DNA of 64,000 bases, from contig NZ_CP084296.1 in NCBI RefSeq assembly GCF_020271745.1, forward strand, positions 3,472,001 through 3,536,000. Reading direction: 5' to 3'. This DNA is from Providencia alcalifaciens (GTDB taxonomy: Bacteria; Pseudomonadota; Gammaproteobacteria; Enterobacterales; Enterobacteriaceae). A program made the position numbers and the translations under genes. Position 1 is the first letter of the stretch. Every line of letters starts with the position of its first letter. Positions 8,953-19,933 of the stretch are shown here, in pieces. Under the pieces are notes generated by a model. It was not told the DNA's origin and made no database searches. It saw only the letters and a program-made list of their open reading frames with translations.

Positions 8953-11488
8953 TTTATTTAAGTGGTTGAAAAAAGATAATGTTTGGGACTTCGATGGTGG
9001 TATTCACCCGCCAGAGATGAAACTACAATCCAGCCAAACGCCTATGCGAGTCGCCTCCGTCCCTGACGAATTGATTATTCCGTTGCAACAGCATTTAGGA
9101 CCTGAGGGTGAACTGATTGTTAAGGTTGGTGACACTGTCCTTAAAGGGCAACCGCTCACCAAAGGTACTGGCCGCACAGTACCCGTCCACGCCTCAACAT
9201 CAGGAACCATTATTGCCATTGAGCCTATGGTTACCGCTCACCCTTCAGGGTTAAAAGAGCTGTGTGTCAAAATTAAATCTGATGGTTTAGATACTTGGGT
9301 CCCCTTACAGCCTGAGCCTAATTTCCAGCAACTTTCACGTGCCGATTTGCTCAATAAGATTGAGCAATCAGGGATCGCAGGTTTAGGGGGCGCAGGTTTC
9401 CCAACAGCCTCTAAACTCGCAGGCGGTAAAGATGCCATTAAAACGTTGATCATCAATGCTGCCGAGTGCGAGCCATACATCACCGCAGATGACCGTTTAA
9501 TGCAAGAACACGCCCAAGAAGTCATCGAAGGTTGTCGCGTTTTACAACATTTACTCAATCCAGACCAAGTACTGATTGGCATTGAAGATAATAAACCCGA
9601 AGCCATCAATGCGTTAAAGCGTGCTCTTACACCAATGGATACACAGATTTTTGTGCGGGTGATCCCAACCAAATACCCATCGGGTGGTGCGAAACAACTC
9701 ACAAAAATCTTAACTGGAAAAGAAGTCCCTTCTGGCGCACGTTCTTCCCAAATTGGCGTACTAATGCAGAACGTTGGTACCGTCGTTGCCATTAAACGTG
9801 CGGTGATTGATGGTCAGCCACTGATTGAACGTGTCGTGACAGTGACGGGTGAAGCTATTAAGCAGCCTGGTAATTTCTGGGCGCGTCTAGGCACTCCAGT
9901 TAAGCACCTGCTTCAACAATCCGGTTTTGAACCTGAAAATGAACAAATGGTGATTATGGGTGGCCCATTGATGGGCTTTACGCTGCCGGATCTGAATGTA
10001 CCTGTGGTGAAAATATGTAACTGTTTATTGGTGCCTACCCAAGAAGAAATGGGTAAAAAACCAACCGAAGAAGCCTGCATTCGTTGCGGTTTATGTGTTG
10101 ATGCCTGCCCTGCTGGATTACTGCCCCAGCAATTATATTGGTTCAGTAAAGGCGACGAACACGAAAAAGCGCAGAAACATAACCTGTTTGATTGCATTGA
10201 GTGTGGCGCTTGCGCTTATGTTTGCCCAAGTAATATTCCATTGGTGCAATATTATCGCCAAGAAAAAGCCGAAATTCGCGAGATAGACCAAGAGGAACGT
10301 CGTTCCGCAGAAGCAAAATTGCGCTTTGAAGCTAAACAACAACGAATGGAACGCGAAAAACTTGCCCGTGAAGAGCGCCATAAAAAAGCGGCTGTTCAAG
10401 TGGATACCGCAGATAAAGATGCGGTTAATGCGGCGCTGGCTCGAGTTAAAGCGAAGAAAGCATCAACCTCTGAGCCAATAAAAATTATTTCGGGTGAATT
10501 GCCGGATAATAGCGCCGTTATTGCAGCAAGAGAAGCGCGCAAAGCCCAAGCTCGTGCTAAACAAGCGCAAAAAGTCGCAGAACAAACCCAATCTGGCAAC
10601 CCAGAAATTACAGACGGCGCTGAGGGAGATGACCCACGCAAAGCTGCCGTCGCCGCTGCCATTGCTCGTGCAAAAGCCAAGAAAGCCGCTGCGCAACAAA
10701 CTTCAGAGCCTGTCGTTGAAGCACCTGTTGAAACCGCTGAGGAAATCGACCCGCGTAAAGCTGCCGTTGCTGCTGCCATTGCCCGTGCTAAAGCTAAAAA
10801 AGCGGCTGCGCAACAGACTTCAGAGCCTGTTATTGAAGCTTCAGTTGAAGCCGCTGAGGAAATCGACCCGCGCAAAGCTGCCGTCGCTGCTGCCATTGCC
10901 CGTGCTAAAGCTAAAAAAGCGGCTGCGCAACAAGCTACAGAACAACAATCCGCTGAGCCTGTTATTGAAGCGACAGTTGAAGCCGCTGAGGAAATCGACC
11001 CGCGTAAAGCTGCCGTTGCTGCTGCCATTGCCCGTGCAAAAGCTAAAAAAGCGGCTGCGCAACAAGCGACAGAACAACAATCCGCTGAGCCTGTTATTGA
11101 AGCGACAGTTGAAGCCGCTGAGGAAATCGACCCGCGCAAAGCTGCCGTTGCTGCTGCCATTGCCCGTGCAAAAGCCAAGAAAGCGGCCGCACAACAAGCT
11201 TCAGAGCCTGTTGTTGAAGCACCTGTTGAAACCGCTGAAGAAGTCGACCCACGCAAAGCTGCCGTTGCCGCTGCGATTGCTCGCGCAAAAGCCAAAAAAG
11301 CCGCGGCACAGCAAGCGACAGAACAACAATCCGCTGAGCCTGTTATTGAAGCGACAGTTGAAACTGCTGAAGAAGTCGACCCACGTAAAGCTGCCGTTGC
11401 TGCTGCGATTGCCCGAGTTAAGGCAAAGAAAGCGGCTGCTCAGCGATCTACAGAACCTCAATCAAACGAACAAACCACCACAGAGTAA
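8945..11488 (+). CDS. rsxC: Electron transport complex subunit RsxC with expanded repeat tail
   Basis: Peripheral subunit expected to carry the NADH/FMN site of the Rsx/Rnf complex. Of 847 residues, about 1–480 form the conserved core: G-G-I-H-P-P near the N-terminus, the glycine-rich G-x-G-G-A-G-F-P-T motif of the NADH/FMN domain, and two 4Fe–4S motifs C-I-R-C-G-L-C and C-I-E-C-G-A-C near residues 378 and 417. From about residue 560 the protein consists of seven Ala/Lys-rich repeats beginning D-P-R-K-A-A-V. E. coli RsxC is about 740 residues, so the tail accounts for the extra length. The start overlaps rsxB by 8 bp. Confidence 0.95.
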   Translation: MFNLFKWLKKDNVWDFDGGIHPPEMKLQSSQTPMRVASVPDELIIPLQQHLGPEGELIVKVGDTVLKGQPLTKGTGRTVPVHASTSGTIIAIEPMVTAHPSGLKELCVKIKSDGLDTWVPLQPEPNFQQLSRADLLNKIEQSGIAGLGGAGFPTASKLAGGKDAIKTLIINAAECEPYITADDRLMQEHAQEVIEGCRVLQHLLNPDQVLIGIEDNKPEAINALKRALTPMDTQIFVRVIPTKYPSGGAKQLTKILTGKEVPSGARSSQIGVLMQNVGTVVAIKRAVIDGQPLIERVVTVTGEAIKQPGNFWARLGTPVKHLLQQSGFEPENEQMVIMGGPLMGFTLPDLNVPVVKICNCLLVPTQEEMGKKPTEEACIRCGLCVDACPAGLLPQQLYWFSKGDEHEKAQKHNLFDCIECGACAYVCPSNIPLVQYYRQEKAEIREIDQEERRSAEAKLRFEAKQQRMEREKLAREERHKKAAVQVDTADKDAVNAALARVKAKKASTSEPIKIISGELPDNSAVIAAREARKAQARAKQAQKVAEQTQSGNPEITDGAEGDDPRKAAVAAAIARAKAKKAAAQQTSEPVVEAPVETAEEIDPRKAAVAAAIARAKAKKAAAQQTSEPVIEASVEAAEEIDPRKAAVAAAIARAKAKKAAAQQATEQQSAEPVIEATVEAAEEIDPRKAAVAAAIARAKAKKAAAQQATEQQSAEPVIEATVEAAEEIDPRKAAVAAAIARAKAKKAAAQQASEPVVEAPVETAEEVDPRKAAVAAAIARAKAKKAAAQQATEQQSAEPVIEATVETAEEVDPRKAAVAAAIARVKAKKAAAQRSTEPQSNEQTTTE
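10631..11447 (+). repeat. In-frame tandem repeat array encoding the RsxC tail
   Basis: Seven units begin at 10631, 10748, 10865, 10997, 11129, 11246 and 11378. Unit lengths are 117, 117, 132, 132, 117 and 132 bp plus a partial last unit, so every unit is a whole number of codons (39 or 44). The 132-bp form has an extra five residues (A-T-E-Q-Q type insertion). Each unit encodes [18 protein letters not shown] then an acidic linker. High DNA similarity between units suggests recent expansion and homogenisation. Confidence 0.95.
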
Positions 11489-11499
11489 GTGATAAACAG

Positions 11500-12579
11500 A
11501 TGAAATTTAGACCGCTTGATAACAAAGCACGCCGTTTAAAAATTGCTAGCGCCCCATTTACTCATGATAACCAAAGTACCAGTCAGGTCATGTTTTGGGT
11601 TCTGCTTGCCGCTATCCCCGGCATTGCGGTACAAACCTATTTTTTTGGTGTTGGAACCTTATACCAAATTGCCATTGCGATGGCCACGGCCGCAGTAACG
11701 GAAGCTATCTCCATCCGCTTACGCCAGCAGCCTGTACTGCCTGTTTTGAAAGATAATTCTGCAATTGTGACGGCATTATTACTCGGTGTAAGTTTACCGC
11801 CATTATCTCCTTGGTGGCTGATTGTATTGGGCACTGTATTTGCCATTATTATTGCTAAGCAATGTTACGGGGGCTTGGGGCAGAATCCATTTAACCCTGC
11901 CATGGTCGGTTATGTGGTATTGCTGATTTCGTTCCCAGTACAAATGACCAACTGGTTGCCACCTCAAGAATTGCAACAGCTGCACATTTCAGGTTTTGAT
12001 AGCTTGATGGTGATCTTTAGCGGGCATACCTCGACGGGAATAACACTGGATCAATTACGTACCGGTATTGATGGTATGAGCCAAGCGACCCCGTTGGATA
12101 GCTTTAAAACGGGCTTACTCACGCATTCCATTTCCGATGTACTACAGCAACCTATTTTACAAGGCTCTTTAGCCGGTATCGGCTGGCAGTGGGTGAACCT
12201 TGCCTATCTGGCAGGCGGATTAATTATGTTAAGCCGCCGCATTATTAGCTGGCATATTCCCGTCGCATTTATTGGGACACTTGCCCTTCTTGCTGTGGTT
12301 AGCTGGTTAATTGACGATAGCCGCTATTCTCCACCATTAGTCCAATTATTGTCGGGTGCGACTATGTTGGGTGCATTCTTTATTGCCACCGACCCAGTGA
12401 CTGCCTCAACCACACCAAAAGGGCGAATTATTTTTGGTGTATTAATTGGCTTTTTAGTGTGGGTGATCCGCGTTTATGGTGGGTATCCTGATGCCGTCGC
12501 CTTTGCTGTCTTACTTGCCAACATCACCGTACCGTTAATCGACCACTATACGCAGCCTCGCGCGTATGGGCATAAGTAA
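11500..12579 (+). CDS. rsxD: Electron transport complex subunit RsxD
   Basis: A 359-aa integral membrane subunit (E. coli 352) with eight to ten hydrophobic segments. The Q-A-T-P-L-D segment places Thr197 where RnfD family members carry covalently bound FMN. The conserved [17 protein letters not shown] stretch is near residue 288. The gene lies 11 nt after rsxC and 9 nt before rsxG, in one transcription unit. Confidence 0.95.
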   Translation: MKFRPLDNKARRLKIASAPFTHDNQSTSQVMFWVLLAAIPGIAVQTYFFGVGTLYQIAIAMATAAVTEAISIRLRQQPVLPVLKDNSAIVTALLLGVSLPPLSPWWLIVLGTVFAIIIAKQCYGGLGQNPFNPAMVGYVVLLISFPVQMTNWLPPQELQQLHISGFDSLMVIFSGHTSTGITLDQLRTGIDGMSQATPLDSFKTGLLTHSISDVLQQPILQGSLAGIGWQWVNLAYLAGGLIMLSRRIISWHIPVAFIGTLALLAVVSWLIDDSRYSPPLVQLLSGATMLGAFFIATDPVTASTTPKGRIIFGVLIGFLVWVIRVYGGYPDAVAFAVLLANITVPLIDHYTQPRAYGHK

Positions 12580-12588
12580 GGAGCCTGC

Positions 12589-13218
12589 ATGTTAAATACA
12601 ATGCGCCGTCATGGCACAATATTGGCTCTGTTCGCTGCGGGTACAACTGCACTGAGTGCCGCGGTATATACGCTGACGAAAGATACTATCGCAGAGCAAG
12701 CCGCCATTGTGCAGAAAAAATTGCTCGACCAAGTCGTGCCTGAATCGTTATATGATAATGAACTCGCCAAAGAGTGCTATCTGGTCACCAATGAAGCTAT
12801 ACTAGGAAATAAACTCCCTCGACATCTGTATATTGCCCGCAAAGATGGTCAGCCTGTTGCTGCCGCTTTAGAAAGCACAGCTCCCGATGGTTATTCCGGC
12901 GCAATCCATTTGTTAGTCGGTGCAGATTTTAACGGCAATGTTTTGGGCGTACGAGTCACAGAACATCATGAAACACCGGGACTTGGAGATAAAATCGAAA
13001 CCCGTATTTCTGATTGGATCACCCATTTTACGGGCAAAAAAATCGAATCTGCGCAAGACCCTCATTGGGCAGTGAAAAAAGATGGCGGTGATTTTGACCA
13101 ATTTACGGGGGCCACCATTACCCCTCGAGCTGTCGTCAATGCCACAAAACGTACCGCTGCATTTATCCAAACGGTACCTGAAGAATTAGCAAATTACCCA
13201 ATTTGTGGGGATGAATAA
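12589..13218 (+). CDS. rsxG: Electron transport complex subunit RsxG
   Basis: A 209-aa subunit with one N-terminal membrane helix and a periplasmic FMN-binding domain. [11 protein letters not shown] near the C-terminus carries Thr176 in the position of the covalent FMN threonine (S/T-G-A-T motif). The motif H-x-E-T-P-G-L-G-D-K is also typical. Preceded by AAGGAG and overlapping rsxE by one base (TAATG). Confidence 0.95.
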   Translation: MLNTMRRHGTILALFAAGTTALSAAVYTLTKDTIAEQAAIVQKKLLDQVVPESLYDNELAKECYLVTNEAILGNKLPRHLYIARKDGQPVAAALESTAPDGYSGAIHLLVGADFNGNVLGVRVTEHHETPGLGDKIETRISDWITHFTGKKIESAQDPHWAVKKDGGDFDQFTGATITPRAVVNATKRTAAFIQTVPEELANYPICGDE

Positions 13219-13934
13219 TGAGTAGCGAAACGAAAGAATTATTTGCACAAGGGTTATGGAAAAATAACTCTGCATTAGTACAACTACTGGGTTTATGCCC
13301 ATTATTGGCGGTATCATCTACAGCGACTAACGCATTAGGTCTTGGGCTAGCAACAACCCTCGTTCTCGTCTGCACTAACGTCGCGGTATCCGCATTTCGT
13401 CGCTGGGTTCCTGCTGAAATCCGCATTCCCATCTACGTGATGATAATCGCCTCCGTGGTAAGCGCCGTACAAATGTTGATCAACGCCTATGCGTTTGGTT
13501 TGTATGAATCGCTGGGGATCTTTATTCCGCTTATTGTGACAAACTGTATCGTGATTGGCCGCGCAGAAGCTTATGCTTCTCGCAATCCCGTTCCTTTATC
13601 TGCCGTCGATGGTTTGGCGATGGGGTTAGGTGCAACGGCCGCATTGTTTGTACTGGGTGCTATGCGTGAAATTCTCGGTAACGGCACTTTGTTCGATGGC
13701 GCTGACCTACTGTTAGGTTCATGGGCGAAATCGTTACGGGTGGAAGTCTTACACCTTGACTCCCCCTTTTTACTCGCTATGCTGCCACCGGGCGCGTTTA
13801 TTGGCTTAGCATTGATGCTAGCCGGTAAATACCTTATTGATGAAAAAATGAAAAAGCGCGCAGCGCTAAAATCAGGTCAACAACCTGCTCGTGACTACCA
13901 AAAAGAACAAGGTTGTGGCACTCATATTTCTTAA
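13218..13934 (+). CDS. rsxE: Electron transport complex subunit RsxE
   Basis: A 238-aa integral membrane subunit, a paralogue of RsxA, with six hydrophobic segments and the L-G-L-C-P and V-T-N-C-I-V cysteine loops that pair with those of RsxA. The G-A-M-R-E-I-L-G-x-G-T stretch is characteristic. The C-terminal tail is basic and slightly longer than in E. coli. The ATG overlaps the rsxG stop; nth follows 19 nt later. Confidence 0.95.
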   Translation: MSSETKELFAQGLWKNNSALVQLLGLCPLLAVSSTATNALGLGLATTLVLVCTNVAVSAFRRWVPAEIRIPIYVMIIASVVSAVQMLINAYAFGLYESLGIFIPLIVTNCIVIGRAEAYASRNPVPLSAVDGLAMGLGATAALFVLGAMREILGNGTLFDGADLLLGSWAKSLRVEVLHLDSPFLLAMLPPGAFIGLALMLAGKYLIDEKMKKRAALKSGQQPARDYQKEQGCGTHIS

Positions 13935-13953
13935 ATTTGAAGCTTTGTGAGCA

Positions 13954-14595
13954 ATGAATAAAACTAAACGAATCGAAATTCTCACTCGCCTGCGCGATAA
14001 CAATCCTCATCCGACAACGGAGCTAGCATTTAGCTCCCCTTTTGAATTACTGATTTCGGTGCTGCTGTCTGCGCAAGCCACCGATGTCAGCGTCAACAAA
14101 GCGACGGCAAAACTTTATCCGGTCGCCAATACGCCAGAGCAAATGGTCGCACTCGGCGTTGATGGCATCAAAGAGTATATTAAAACCATTGGGTTATTTA
14201 ATACTAAAGCCGAAAGCGTCTATAAAACCTGCCAGATCCTGATTGAAAAGCATCATAGCCAAGTCCCTGAAAACCGCGAGGCATTGGAAGCCTTACCGGG
14301 TGTTGGGCGTAAAACGGCAAATGTTGTGCTCAATACCGCCTTTGGCTGGCCGACCATTGCCGTCGATACCCATATCTTCCGCGTGTGTAATCGCACTAAG
14401 TTTGCTCCCGGTAAAGATGTTGTGGAAGTCGAGGAAAAACTATTAAAAGTGGTTCCTGCTGAATTTAAAGTCGACTGCCACCACTGGTTTATTCTCCATG
14501 GCCGTTATACATGCATCGCCCGCAAACCGCGCTGTGGATCTTGCATCATTGAAGATCTTTGCGAGTTTAAAGATAAAATTTACCCTGAAAATTAA
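13954..14595 (+). CDS. nth: Endonuclease III
   Basis: DNA glycosylase/AP lyase that removes oxidised pyrimidines in base-excision repair. The 213-aa protein has the helix–hairpin–helix L-P-G-V-G-R-K-T-A-N-V with the catalytic Lys near residue 120, the V-D-T-H catalytic Asp near 138, and a 4Fe–4S cluster C-x6-C-x2-C-x5-C at Cys187, 194, 197 and 203, the same positions as in E. coli. It is the last gene of the rsx operon; a terminator follows. Confidence 0.97.
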   Translation: MNKTKRIEILTRLRDNNPHPTTELAFSSPFELLISVLLSAQATDVSVNKATAKLYPVANTPEQMVALGVDGIKEYIKTIGLFNTKAESVYKTCQILIEKHHSQVPENREALEALPGVGRKTANVVLNTAFGWPTIAVDTHIFRVCNRTKFAPGKDVVEVEEKLLKVVPAEFKVDCHHWFILHGRYTCIARKPRCGSCIIEDLCEFKDKIYPEN

Positions 14596-14610
14596 TCAAC
14601 TTAGCCCAAG

Positions 14611-14653
14611 ATGCGAATTTCCATACAGTTCTAAAGTCATTCGCATTTTTTTC
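14611..14653 (+). terminator. Terminator of the rsx–nth operon
   Basis: An 8-bp stem ATGCGAAT/ATTCGCAT with a long ~20-nt loop, then seven T residues. Confidence 0.65.
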
Positions 14654-14716
14654 TTGCTCTAAGACTTTGTCTTACGCAACAATAGAGCCAAACTCAACAT
14701 CAAATAAACGGTAAGT

Positions 14717-16660
14717 ATGTTTCAAGACAACCCATTATTAGCGCAACTCAAACAAACGTTGCATGCCAAAACACCTCGCGTCGAAGGTCTGGTGAAAAGC
14801 ACTGAAAAAGGCTTTGGTTTTTTAGAAGTCGATGGACAAAAAAGCTATTTCATTCCACCGCCGCAAATGAAGAAAGTGATGCACGGGGATAGAATTTCTG
14901 CCGCTGTTCATACGGATAAAGACCGTGAATTTGCCGAGCCTGAAGAGCTTATCGAGCCATTCCTTAACCGTTTTGTGGGTAAAATTCAGAAGAAAGATAA
15001 CGACAATCGCCTGTTCGTTATTCCCGATCACCCACTGCTAAAAGATGCTATCTCTTGTCGCCCAATCAATGGTATCACTCATGAATTTAAGCAAGGCGAT
15101 TGGGTTGTTGCAGAAATGCGTCGTCATCCATTAAAAGGCGACAAAGGTTTCTACGCAGAAATTACAGAATATATTACCTTCGGTGATGACCATTTCGCGC
15201 CGTGGTGGGTAACGTTACGCCGTCACCAATTAGATCGCGCTGAGCCTGTCATGGTTGAGAGTGAACGTGATGATGAAGGCTTAGAACGTCTTGATTTAAC
15301 TGACCTTCACTTTGTCACCATCGACAGTGCAAGCACTGAGGATATGGATGACGCGCTGTATATCGAGAAAACGGCGGAAGGTAACCTGAAGCTATATATC
15401 GCGATTGCCGACCCAACCAGTTATATCAAAGAAGGCAGTGAGTTGGATAAACTGGCATTAGCCCGTTCATTCACTAACTACCTGCCAGGCTTCAACATTC
15501 CAATGCTGCCTCGCCAACTGTCTGATGATTTATGTTCCCTGCGTCCAAATGCTCGTCGCCCTGCTCTGGTTTGTGTTACGCAGATCCTGCAAGACGGTAC
15601 CATTGATAGCAATATTGAGTTTTTCAGTGCGTGGGTTGAATCTAAAACTAAGTTAGTTTATGACGAAGTTTCTGATTGGTTAGAAGAAACAGGTTCTTGG
15701 AAACCACAATCTGACGCTGATACTCAGCAAATCCTACTATTAAAAGAGATGGCCGACAAACGCTTACAATGGCGCCATGATAATGCCTTAGTCTTCAAAG
15801 ATAGACCGGATTACCGTTTCGTTTTAGACGAAAATGGCAACGTGGTGGATATCGTCTCAGAAAGCCGTCGTACCGCAAACCGCATTGTTGAAGAAGCGAT
15901 GATCACAGCCAACTTATGTGCGGCTAACGTGCTGAAAAACAAATTAGGTTTCGGTGTGTTTAACGTCCATATGGGCTTTGAGCCTCTGCAAATCGAGCAA
16001 GTGGTTCAGACCTTGAAAGATAATGGCATCGAAGCAAAAGGCGAAGAGTTATTAACCCTTGAAGGTTTCCGTCAATTACGCCGCCTCTTGGATTCACAGC
16101 CGACTCAATTCTTAGACAGCCGTATTCGTCGCTTCCAAACCTTTGCGGAAGTAAAAGCGGATCCGGGTCCTCACTTTGGTCTAGGCTTTGACGCGTATGC
16201 CACATGGACATCGCCAATTCGTAAATACACCGATATCGTCAACCACCGTTTGCTAAAATCGATTATTGCGGGCGCACCAACACCGGAAAAACCAACTGAA
16301 GAGTTATCTCTTAAGCTGGCAGAACGTCGCCGTGCTAACCGTATGGCTGAGCGTGATGTGGGTGATTGGTTATATTCCCGCTATCTGAAACCGTTTGAAG
16401 GTACTGATACTAAGTTCCCTGCGGAAATTATCGATATTACTCGCGGTGGTGTGCGTGTGCGTTTAGTGGATAACGGCGCCGTTGCCTTTATTCCTGCGCC
16501 ATTCCTGCACAGTGTTCGTGATGAAATTCAGTGCAGCCAAGAGACCGGTAGCGTGCTGATCAAAGGCGAAAAAGCCTATCAATTAAACGATATTATTGAT
16601 GTCAATATCGCTGAAGTGCGTATGGAAACCCGTAATATCGTGGCTCGCCCAGCCGCGTAA
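14717..16660 (+). CDS. rnb: Exoribonuclease II
   Basis: Processive 3'-to-5' exoribonuclease of single-stranded RNA. The 647-aa protein (E. coli 644) has an N-terminal cold-shock-type RNA-binding region (G-F-G-F-L-E-V-D), the catalytic RNB domain with metal-binding acids in [12 protein letters not shown] near residues 200–211, the conserved [12 protein letters not shown] segment near 495, and a C-terminal S1 domain. The start aligns exactly with E. coli; the upstream GGTAAG is a weak ribosome site. Confidence 0.97.
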   Translation: MFQDNPLLAQLKQTLHAKTPRVEGLVKSTEKGFGFLEVDGQKSYFIPPPQMKKVMHGDRISAAVHTDKDREFAEPEELIEPFLNRFVGKIQKKDNDNRLFVIPDHPLLKDAISCRPINGITHEFKQGDWVVAEMRRHPLKGDKGFYAEITEYITFGDDHFAPWWVTLRRHQLDRAEPVMVESERDDEGLERLDLTDLHFVTIDSASTEDMDDALYIEKTAEGNLKLYIAIADPTSYIKEGSELDKLALARSFTNYLPGFNIPMLPRQLSDDLCSLRPNARRPALVCVTQILQDGTIDSNIEFFSAWVESKTKLVYDEVSDWLEETGSWKPQSDADTQQILLLKEMADKRLQWRHDNALVFKDRPDYRFVLDENGNVVDIVSESRRTANRIVEEAMITANLCAANVLKNKLGFGVFNVHMGFEPLQIEQVVQTLKDNGIEAKGEELLTLEGFRQLRRLLDSQPTQFLDSRIRRFQTFAEVKADPGPHFGLGFDAYATWTSPIRKYTDIVNHRLLKSIIAGAPTPEKPTEELSLKLAERRRANRMAERDVGDWLYSRYLKPFEGTDTKFPAEIIDITRGGVRVRLVDNGAVAFIPAPFLHSVRDEIQCSQETGSVLIKGEKAYQLNDIIDVNIAEVRMETRNIVARPAA

Positions 16661-16679
16661 TCATTCTCCATTTCGTATC

Positions 16680-16714
16680 AAAAAGGCCATTACTTAAGAG
16701 TAATGGCCTTTTTT
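16680..16714 (+). terminator. Terminator after rnb
   Basis: A 14-bp perfect stem running from AAAAGGCC to GGCCTTTT with a TAAG loop, then further T residues. Confidence 0.92.
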
Positions 16715-16889
16715 ATCTGGTCAAAATACATTCAAAATAAACAGGTTAGCATTTAATGTTAAACATCTAACGTTTCTTGACATATCTTTCTGATTATTCC
16801 GATCCGCCTATCCTTTTTTCATGATATTTTAATTCAGCTATATGCTGATACGTAATTATCATTATAAAAAATAAGTTGGAGTAAACATC

Positions 16890-17096
16890 ATGAAACGCAT
16901 CCTCTCTTTTGTCATTATCGCAACGGTGGCTCTGGGCCTAAGTGCTTGTTCAAATATGTCAAAACAGAATAAAAACACAGCGATTGGAGCAACTGTCGGT
17001 GCTGTTGGAGGCGCAATATTAACGGATGGAAGCGCTCTGGGCACAGTAGGTGGCGCGGCTATCGGCGGGATTATTGGACATCAAGTGAAGAAGTAA
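16890..17096 (+). CDS. osmB: Osmotically inducible lipoprotein OsmB
   Basis: A 68-aa small lipoprotein induced by osmotic stress in E. coli. A hydrophobic signal peptide ends in the lipobox L-S-A-C with Cys20 the lipidation site. The mature part is a glycine-zipper sequence (N-T-A-I-G-A-x-x-G-A-x-G-G-A and G-x-x-G-G-A-A-I-G-G) of the Rick_17kDa/YMGG type. GGAG lies 10 nt upstream of the ATG. Confidence 0.93.
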   Translation: MKRILSFVIIATVALGLSACSNMSKQNKNTAIGATVGAVGGAILTDGSALGTVGGAAIGGIIGHQVKK

Positions 17097-17118
17097 ATTT
17101 AACACACACTTTAATGAC

Positions 17119-17148
17119 AAATGGGGGAATGATTTCCCCCATTTTTAT
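17119..17148 (+). terminator. Terminator after osmB, possibly bidirectional
   Basis: Stem AAATGGGGGAA/TTCCCCCATTT with a 4-nt loop and T-run. It sits between convergent osmB and yciH and can serve both. Confidence 0.85.
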
Positions 17149-17176
17149 TAGACTCGTTATTTTTGAATATTGCTAA

Positions 17177-17503
17177 TCAACCACCGGCCAATTTAACTTG
17201 GTAACCTTTGACTTCCAGTAATTGTTTCAGTAAGTCACGCTTATCGCCTTGGATCTCGATATCACCGTCTTTCACAGCCCCGCCGCAACCGCATTTTTTC
17301 TTTAATTCAGCAGCCAGTTTTGTCAATTCTGCATCATCTAAGTCTAATCCCGTCACAACGCAAACACCCTTACCCTTACGGCCGGATGTTTCACGGCGAA
17401 TACGCACGATACCATCACCTTTTGGGCGTTCGGTTTTCGGTTTCTCTTCCTCAATGCGCCCTATATCCGTGCTATAGACGAGGCGGCTGTTAGCGTCACT
17501 CAT
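17177..17503 (-). CDS. yciH: SUI1/eIF1-like translation factor YciH
   Basis: A 108-aa SUI1-fold protein, a homologue of eukaryotic eIF1; in E. coli it influences initiation fidelity. The [17 protein letters not shown] segment (37–53) and [10 protein letters not shown]-x-I-E-I-Q-G-D (72–87) are the SUI1 signatures. Its start overlaps the pyrF stop (ATGA), so it is translationally coupled to pyrF. Confidence 0.95.
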   Translation of the reverse strand: MSDANSRLVYSTDIGRIEEEKPKTERPKGDGIVRIRRETSGRKGKGVCVVTGLDLDDAELTKLAAELKKKCGCGGAVKDGDIEIQGDKRDLLKQLLEVKGYQVKLAGG

Positions 17504-18237
17504 GCGATATCCTTAATGGACTGGTTAATTTGTTCTAAGGCCAGCGTTGGATCTTCACTACGGGTGATCGGACGCCCGATCACCATATAATCGACGCCTG
17601 CTTCAATCGCTTGTTGTGGAGTCATTATACGACGTTGATCGCCCACTTCACTGCCTACAGGACGAATACCTGGAGTGACTAACTTAAACGCTTGCCCACA
17701 TACCGCTTTCAACGCTTTCGCTTCATGAGCTGAACATACGACACCATCAAGACCACACTGCTTAGTTAACAGCGCTAAACGCTCGGCATGCTCTGCCGGA
17801 GTTAGATTAATGCCAACGCCCGCTAAATCCGAGGCATCCATACTGGTTAACACAGTGACAGCCGTTAATAAAGGTGCGTCTTTACCATAGCTTTCAAGGG
17901 CTTGGCGTGCCGCTTCCATCATTCGCGCTCCACCGCTAGCATGAACGTTGACCATCCAAATGCCCATTTCTGCCGCTGCACAAACAGCACGAGCAACCGT
18001 ATTCGGAATATCATGGAATTTGAGATCCAGAAAAACATCAAAACCACGGTCATGGAGTGACTTAACAAATTGAGGACCATTAAATGTGAACATCTCTTTG
18101 CCCACTTTTAATCGGCAGTCGCGCGGGTCAATTCTATCAACAAATGCGAGGGCGGCATCCGCAGTTTCATAGTCTAGAGCAACAATGATAGGCGAGTCAG
18201 TGTTTACGCGAACGAGGTTCTCAGTTGAGGAGATCAT
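17500..18237 (-). CDS. pyrF: Orotidine 5'-phosphate decarboxylase
   Basis: Final step of UMP synthesis, decarboxylating OMP. The 245-aa protein has the same length as E. coli PyrF. The catalytic [10 protein letters not shown] segment near residues 70–80 carries the Asp-Lys-Asp array; V-T-P-G-I-R-P and V-I-G-R-P-I-T contribute phosphate binding. It lies 45 nt after lapB and overlaps yciH by 4 nt, forming a lapA–lapB–pyrF–yciH cluster as in E. coli. Confidence 0.96.
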   Translation of the reverse strand: MISSTENLVRVNTDSPIIVALDYETADAALAFVDRIDPRDCRLKVGKEMFTFNGPQFVKSLHDRGFDVFLDLKFHDIPNTVARAVCAAAEMGIWMVNVHASGGARMMEAARQALESYGKDAPLLTAVTVLTSMDASDLAGVGINLTPAEHAERLALLTKQCGLDGVVCSAHEAKALKAVCGQAFKLVTPGIRPVGSEVGDQRRIMTPQQAIEAGVDYMVIGRPITRSEDPTLALEQINQSIKDIA

Positions 18238-18282
18238 TTCATAGCCTTTATTGAGTATTATCAGAAATTAAAAGTGACGCTG

Positions 18283-19455
18283 TCACTGACCATCTAGCCC
18301 GCGAATTGGCTTGATGGTGTCCCAAGAGCGACAAGATGGGCAGTGCCAATAGAGCGAACGGGAGGTAAAACCACATTTGTGGCAACGGTAATCCGGTTTA
18401 GTACGAATTTGCTCACCCACCATTTTACGCAGCAAAATCAAGCTCTCTTTGGCTCGACCCTCTTCTGCTTCCGCCAGATGGTAATCCATCAAACGGTAGA
18501 ATAAACGCATGGTTGGATGACGCTGAATTTGGTCATTGATATAGCTAGCAGCCGCTTCATGATTCTGCTTTTCAACGATAATATCGGCAAGATAAAGCTC
18601 AGCAATTGCGCCTGTATTTCCATCAACACATTGACGTAAATAGGTTTCCCAGCCTTCCGTCAGCCCGGTGTGTCGATAGCATTCGTACAGCATTGGCAAT
18701 GTTTCAGAAACCAGTTCTCTATCTTGATGATAAACCTGCACTAAGGCAGAAATCGCTTTATCATAATTGCCTTGTTCGATAAAAATACGCCCTTTCATAA
18801 TCGAAACGCGTGCACAGTTTTTATCCGCTTGTTCGCCTTTGTTTAATAGGCTTAAGGCTTCGTCGATATCATCACTCGCCAATTCTTGAGTCGCTAACTC
18901 ACAGTAGAAATGTGCGATTTGTTCCCGTAACTCTTCAGAGCCTAATTTCACCAGCTTGGTTGCCGTTTCAATGGCTTTGCCCCAGTCACTGGTTAACTGA
19001 TAAATCGATAACAACGATTGCAGCGCACTGTGTTTAAAATCCACTTCATCGGTTAACTGCTGGAACATATTTTCAGCGCGGTCATACACACCCGCGGTCA
19101 TATAATCACGACCGAGTTGTTGAGTCGCTAATAAACGTTGTTCAAAAGAAAGCGCCGCACTTTCCACCAGCGACTGGTGAATTCGAATCGCGCGTTCAAC
19201 TTCACCACGAGAACGGAATAAGTTCCCAAGAGTTAGGTGAGCTTCAAAGGCGGAGCTGTCTTCCGTTTTAAGCATTTCGAGGAATAAATCAACGGCTTTA
19301 TCTTGTTGATTAGATAATAGAAAGTTCACGCCTGTCACGTAGTCACGGGACAAGCGATTTGCATGCTGCTGCTTATCTTGCTGAGCACTTCTGCGCCCCA
19401 TGTACCAGCCGTATGCAGCGGCAACAGGTAGCAACAGAAAAAGCAACTCGAACAT
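18283..19455 (-). CDS. lapB: Lipopolysaccharide assembly protein B
   Basis: A 390-aa inner-membrane protein that promotes FtsH-dependent turnover of LpxC and so limits LPS synthesis. It has one N-terminal hydrophobic helix (residues 1–18), a series of tetratricopeptide repeats, and a C-terminal rubredoxin-type metal site with Cys358, 361, 372 and 375 (C-x2-C and C-P-S-C). The start follows the lapA stop by six nucleotides, indicating coupling. Confidence 0.95.
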   Translation of the reverse strand: MFELLFLLLPVAAAYGWYMGRRSAQQDKQQHANRLSRDYVTGVNFLLSNQQDKAVDLFLEMLKTEDSSAFEAHLTLGNLFRSRGEVERAIRIHQSLVESAALSFEQRLLATQQLGRDYMTAGVYDRAENMFQQLTDEVDFKHSALQSLLSIYQLTSDWGKAIETATKLVKLGSEELREQIAHFYCELATQELASDDIDEALSLLNKGEQADKNCARVSIMKGRIFIEQGNYDKAISALVQVYHQDRELVSETLPMLYECYRHTGLTEGWETYLRQCVDGNTGAIAELYLADIIVEKQNHEAAASYINDQIQRHPTMRLFYRLMDYHLAEAEEGRAKESLILLRKMVGEQIRTKPDYRCHKCGFTSRSLYWHCPSCRSWDTIKPIRGLDGQ

Positions 19456-19461
19456 TGAGGA

Positions 19462-19779
19462 TTATTCCTTGTTCTGAGCTGTCACTAATTCGGTTGAGTT
19501 AGAAATAGTTTTCTCTCCAGCACCCAATTGTGATTCTAAACGTCTAATTTTACGACGTGCATTCTTAAGGCTAACAATGGTACGCAGATAGAACACCGCA
19601 CACACTAGCCACCCCAGCACAAAACCGACACCAAACAAGGTTGCAAGTAAGGAAGATAAAGAAAAATCCCCTTTTGCAATCAGGTAGTTAAATGTAATAA
19701 CCTGATCATTGCTTGAACCTAGCGTAATCGACACAATAAAAACAGCGACCGCTAGTAATAAAATCAGAAAGTATTTCAC
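19462..19779 (-). CDS. lapA: Lipopolysaccharide assembly protein A
   Basis: A 105-aa small inner-membrane protein (DUF1049) acting with LapB in LPS homeostasis. Two membrane helices (about 2–20 and 42–66) are followed by a cytoplasmic coiled-coil (K-N-A-R-R-K-I-R-R-L-E-S-Q-L). The pairing with lapB and the N-terminal sequence match E. coli yciS. Confidence 0.94.
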   Translation of the reverse strand: MKYFLILLLAVAVFIVSITLGSSNDQVITFNYLIAKGDFSLSSLLATLFGVGFVLGWLVCAVFYLRTIVSLKNARRKIRRLESQLGAGEKTISNSTELVTAQNKE

Positions 19780-19933
19780 ATTTTTTCCCGTTATCAGTTC
19801 TTATCGTTACAAAACATATCGCTGATAAGGTAGCATTTTCAGCGCATTCAGACAAAGTAAATTATTCGCCCGCCAAGTGTATTCGCGCTAAAAACTGTCC
19901 TTTTTCATCATGATAATCTGATTGGCGTTAAAT

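Noticed and set aside
9238-9792. 184-codon antisense frame in rsxC
   Set aside because: Lies wholly within the conserved RsxC core on the opposite strand, with no start signal or known family.
10396-11295. Long antisense frame (299 codons) across rsxC
   Set aside because: It is the reverse frame of the Ala/Lys repeat array; the repeat composition keeps all frames free of stops. No ribosome site or family resemblance.
10494-11492. 332-codon plus-strand frame in another phase of rsxC
   Set aside because: Leu/Lys/Arg-rich translation produced by the same repeats shifted by one base; rsxC is clearly the real frame.
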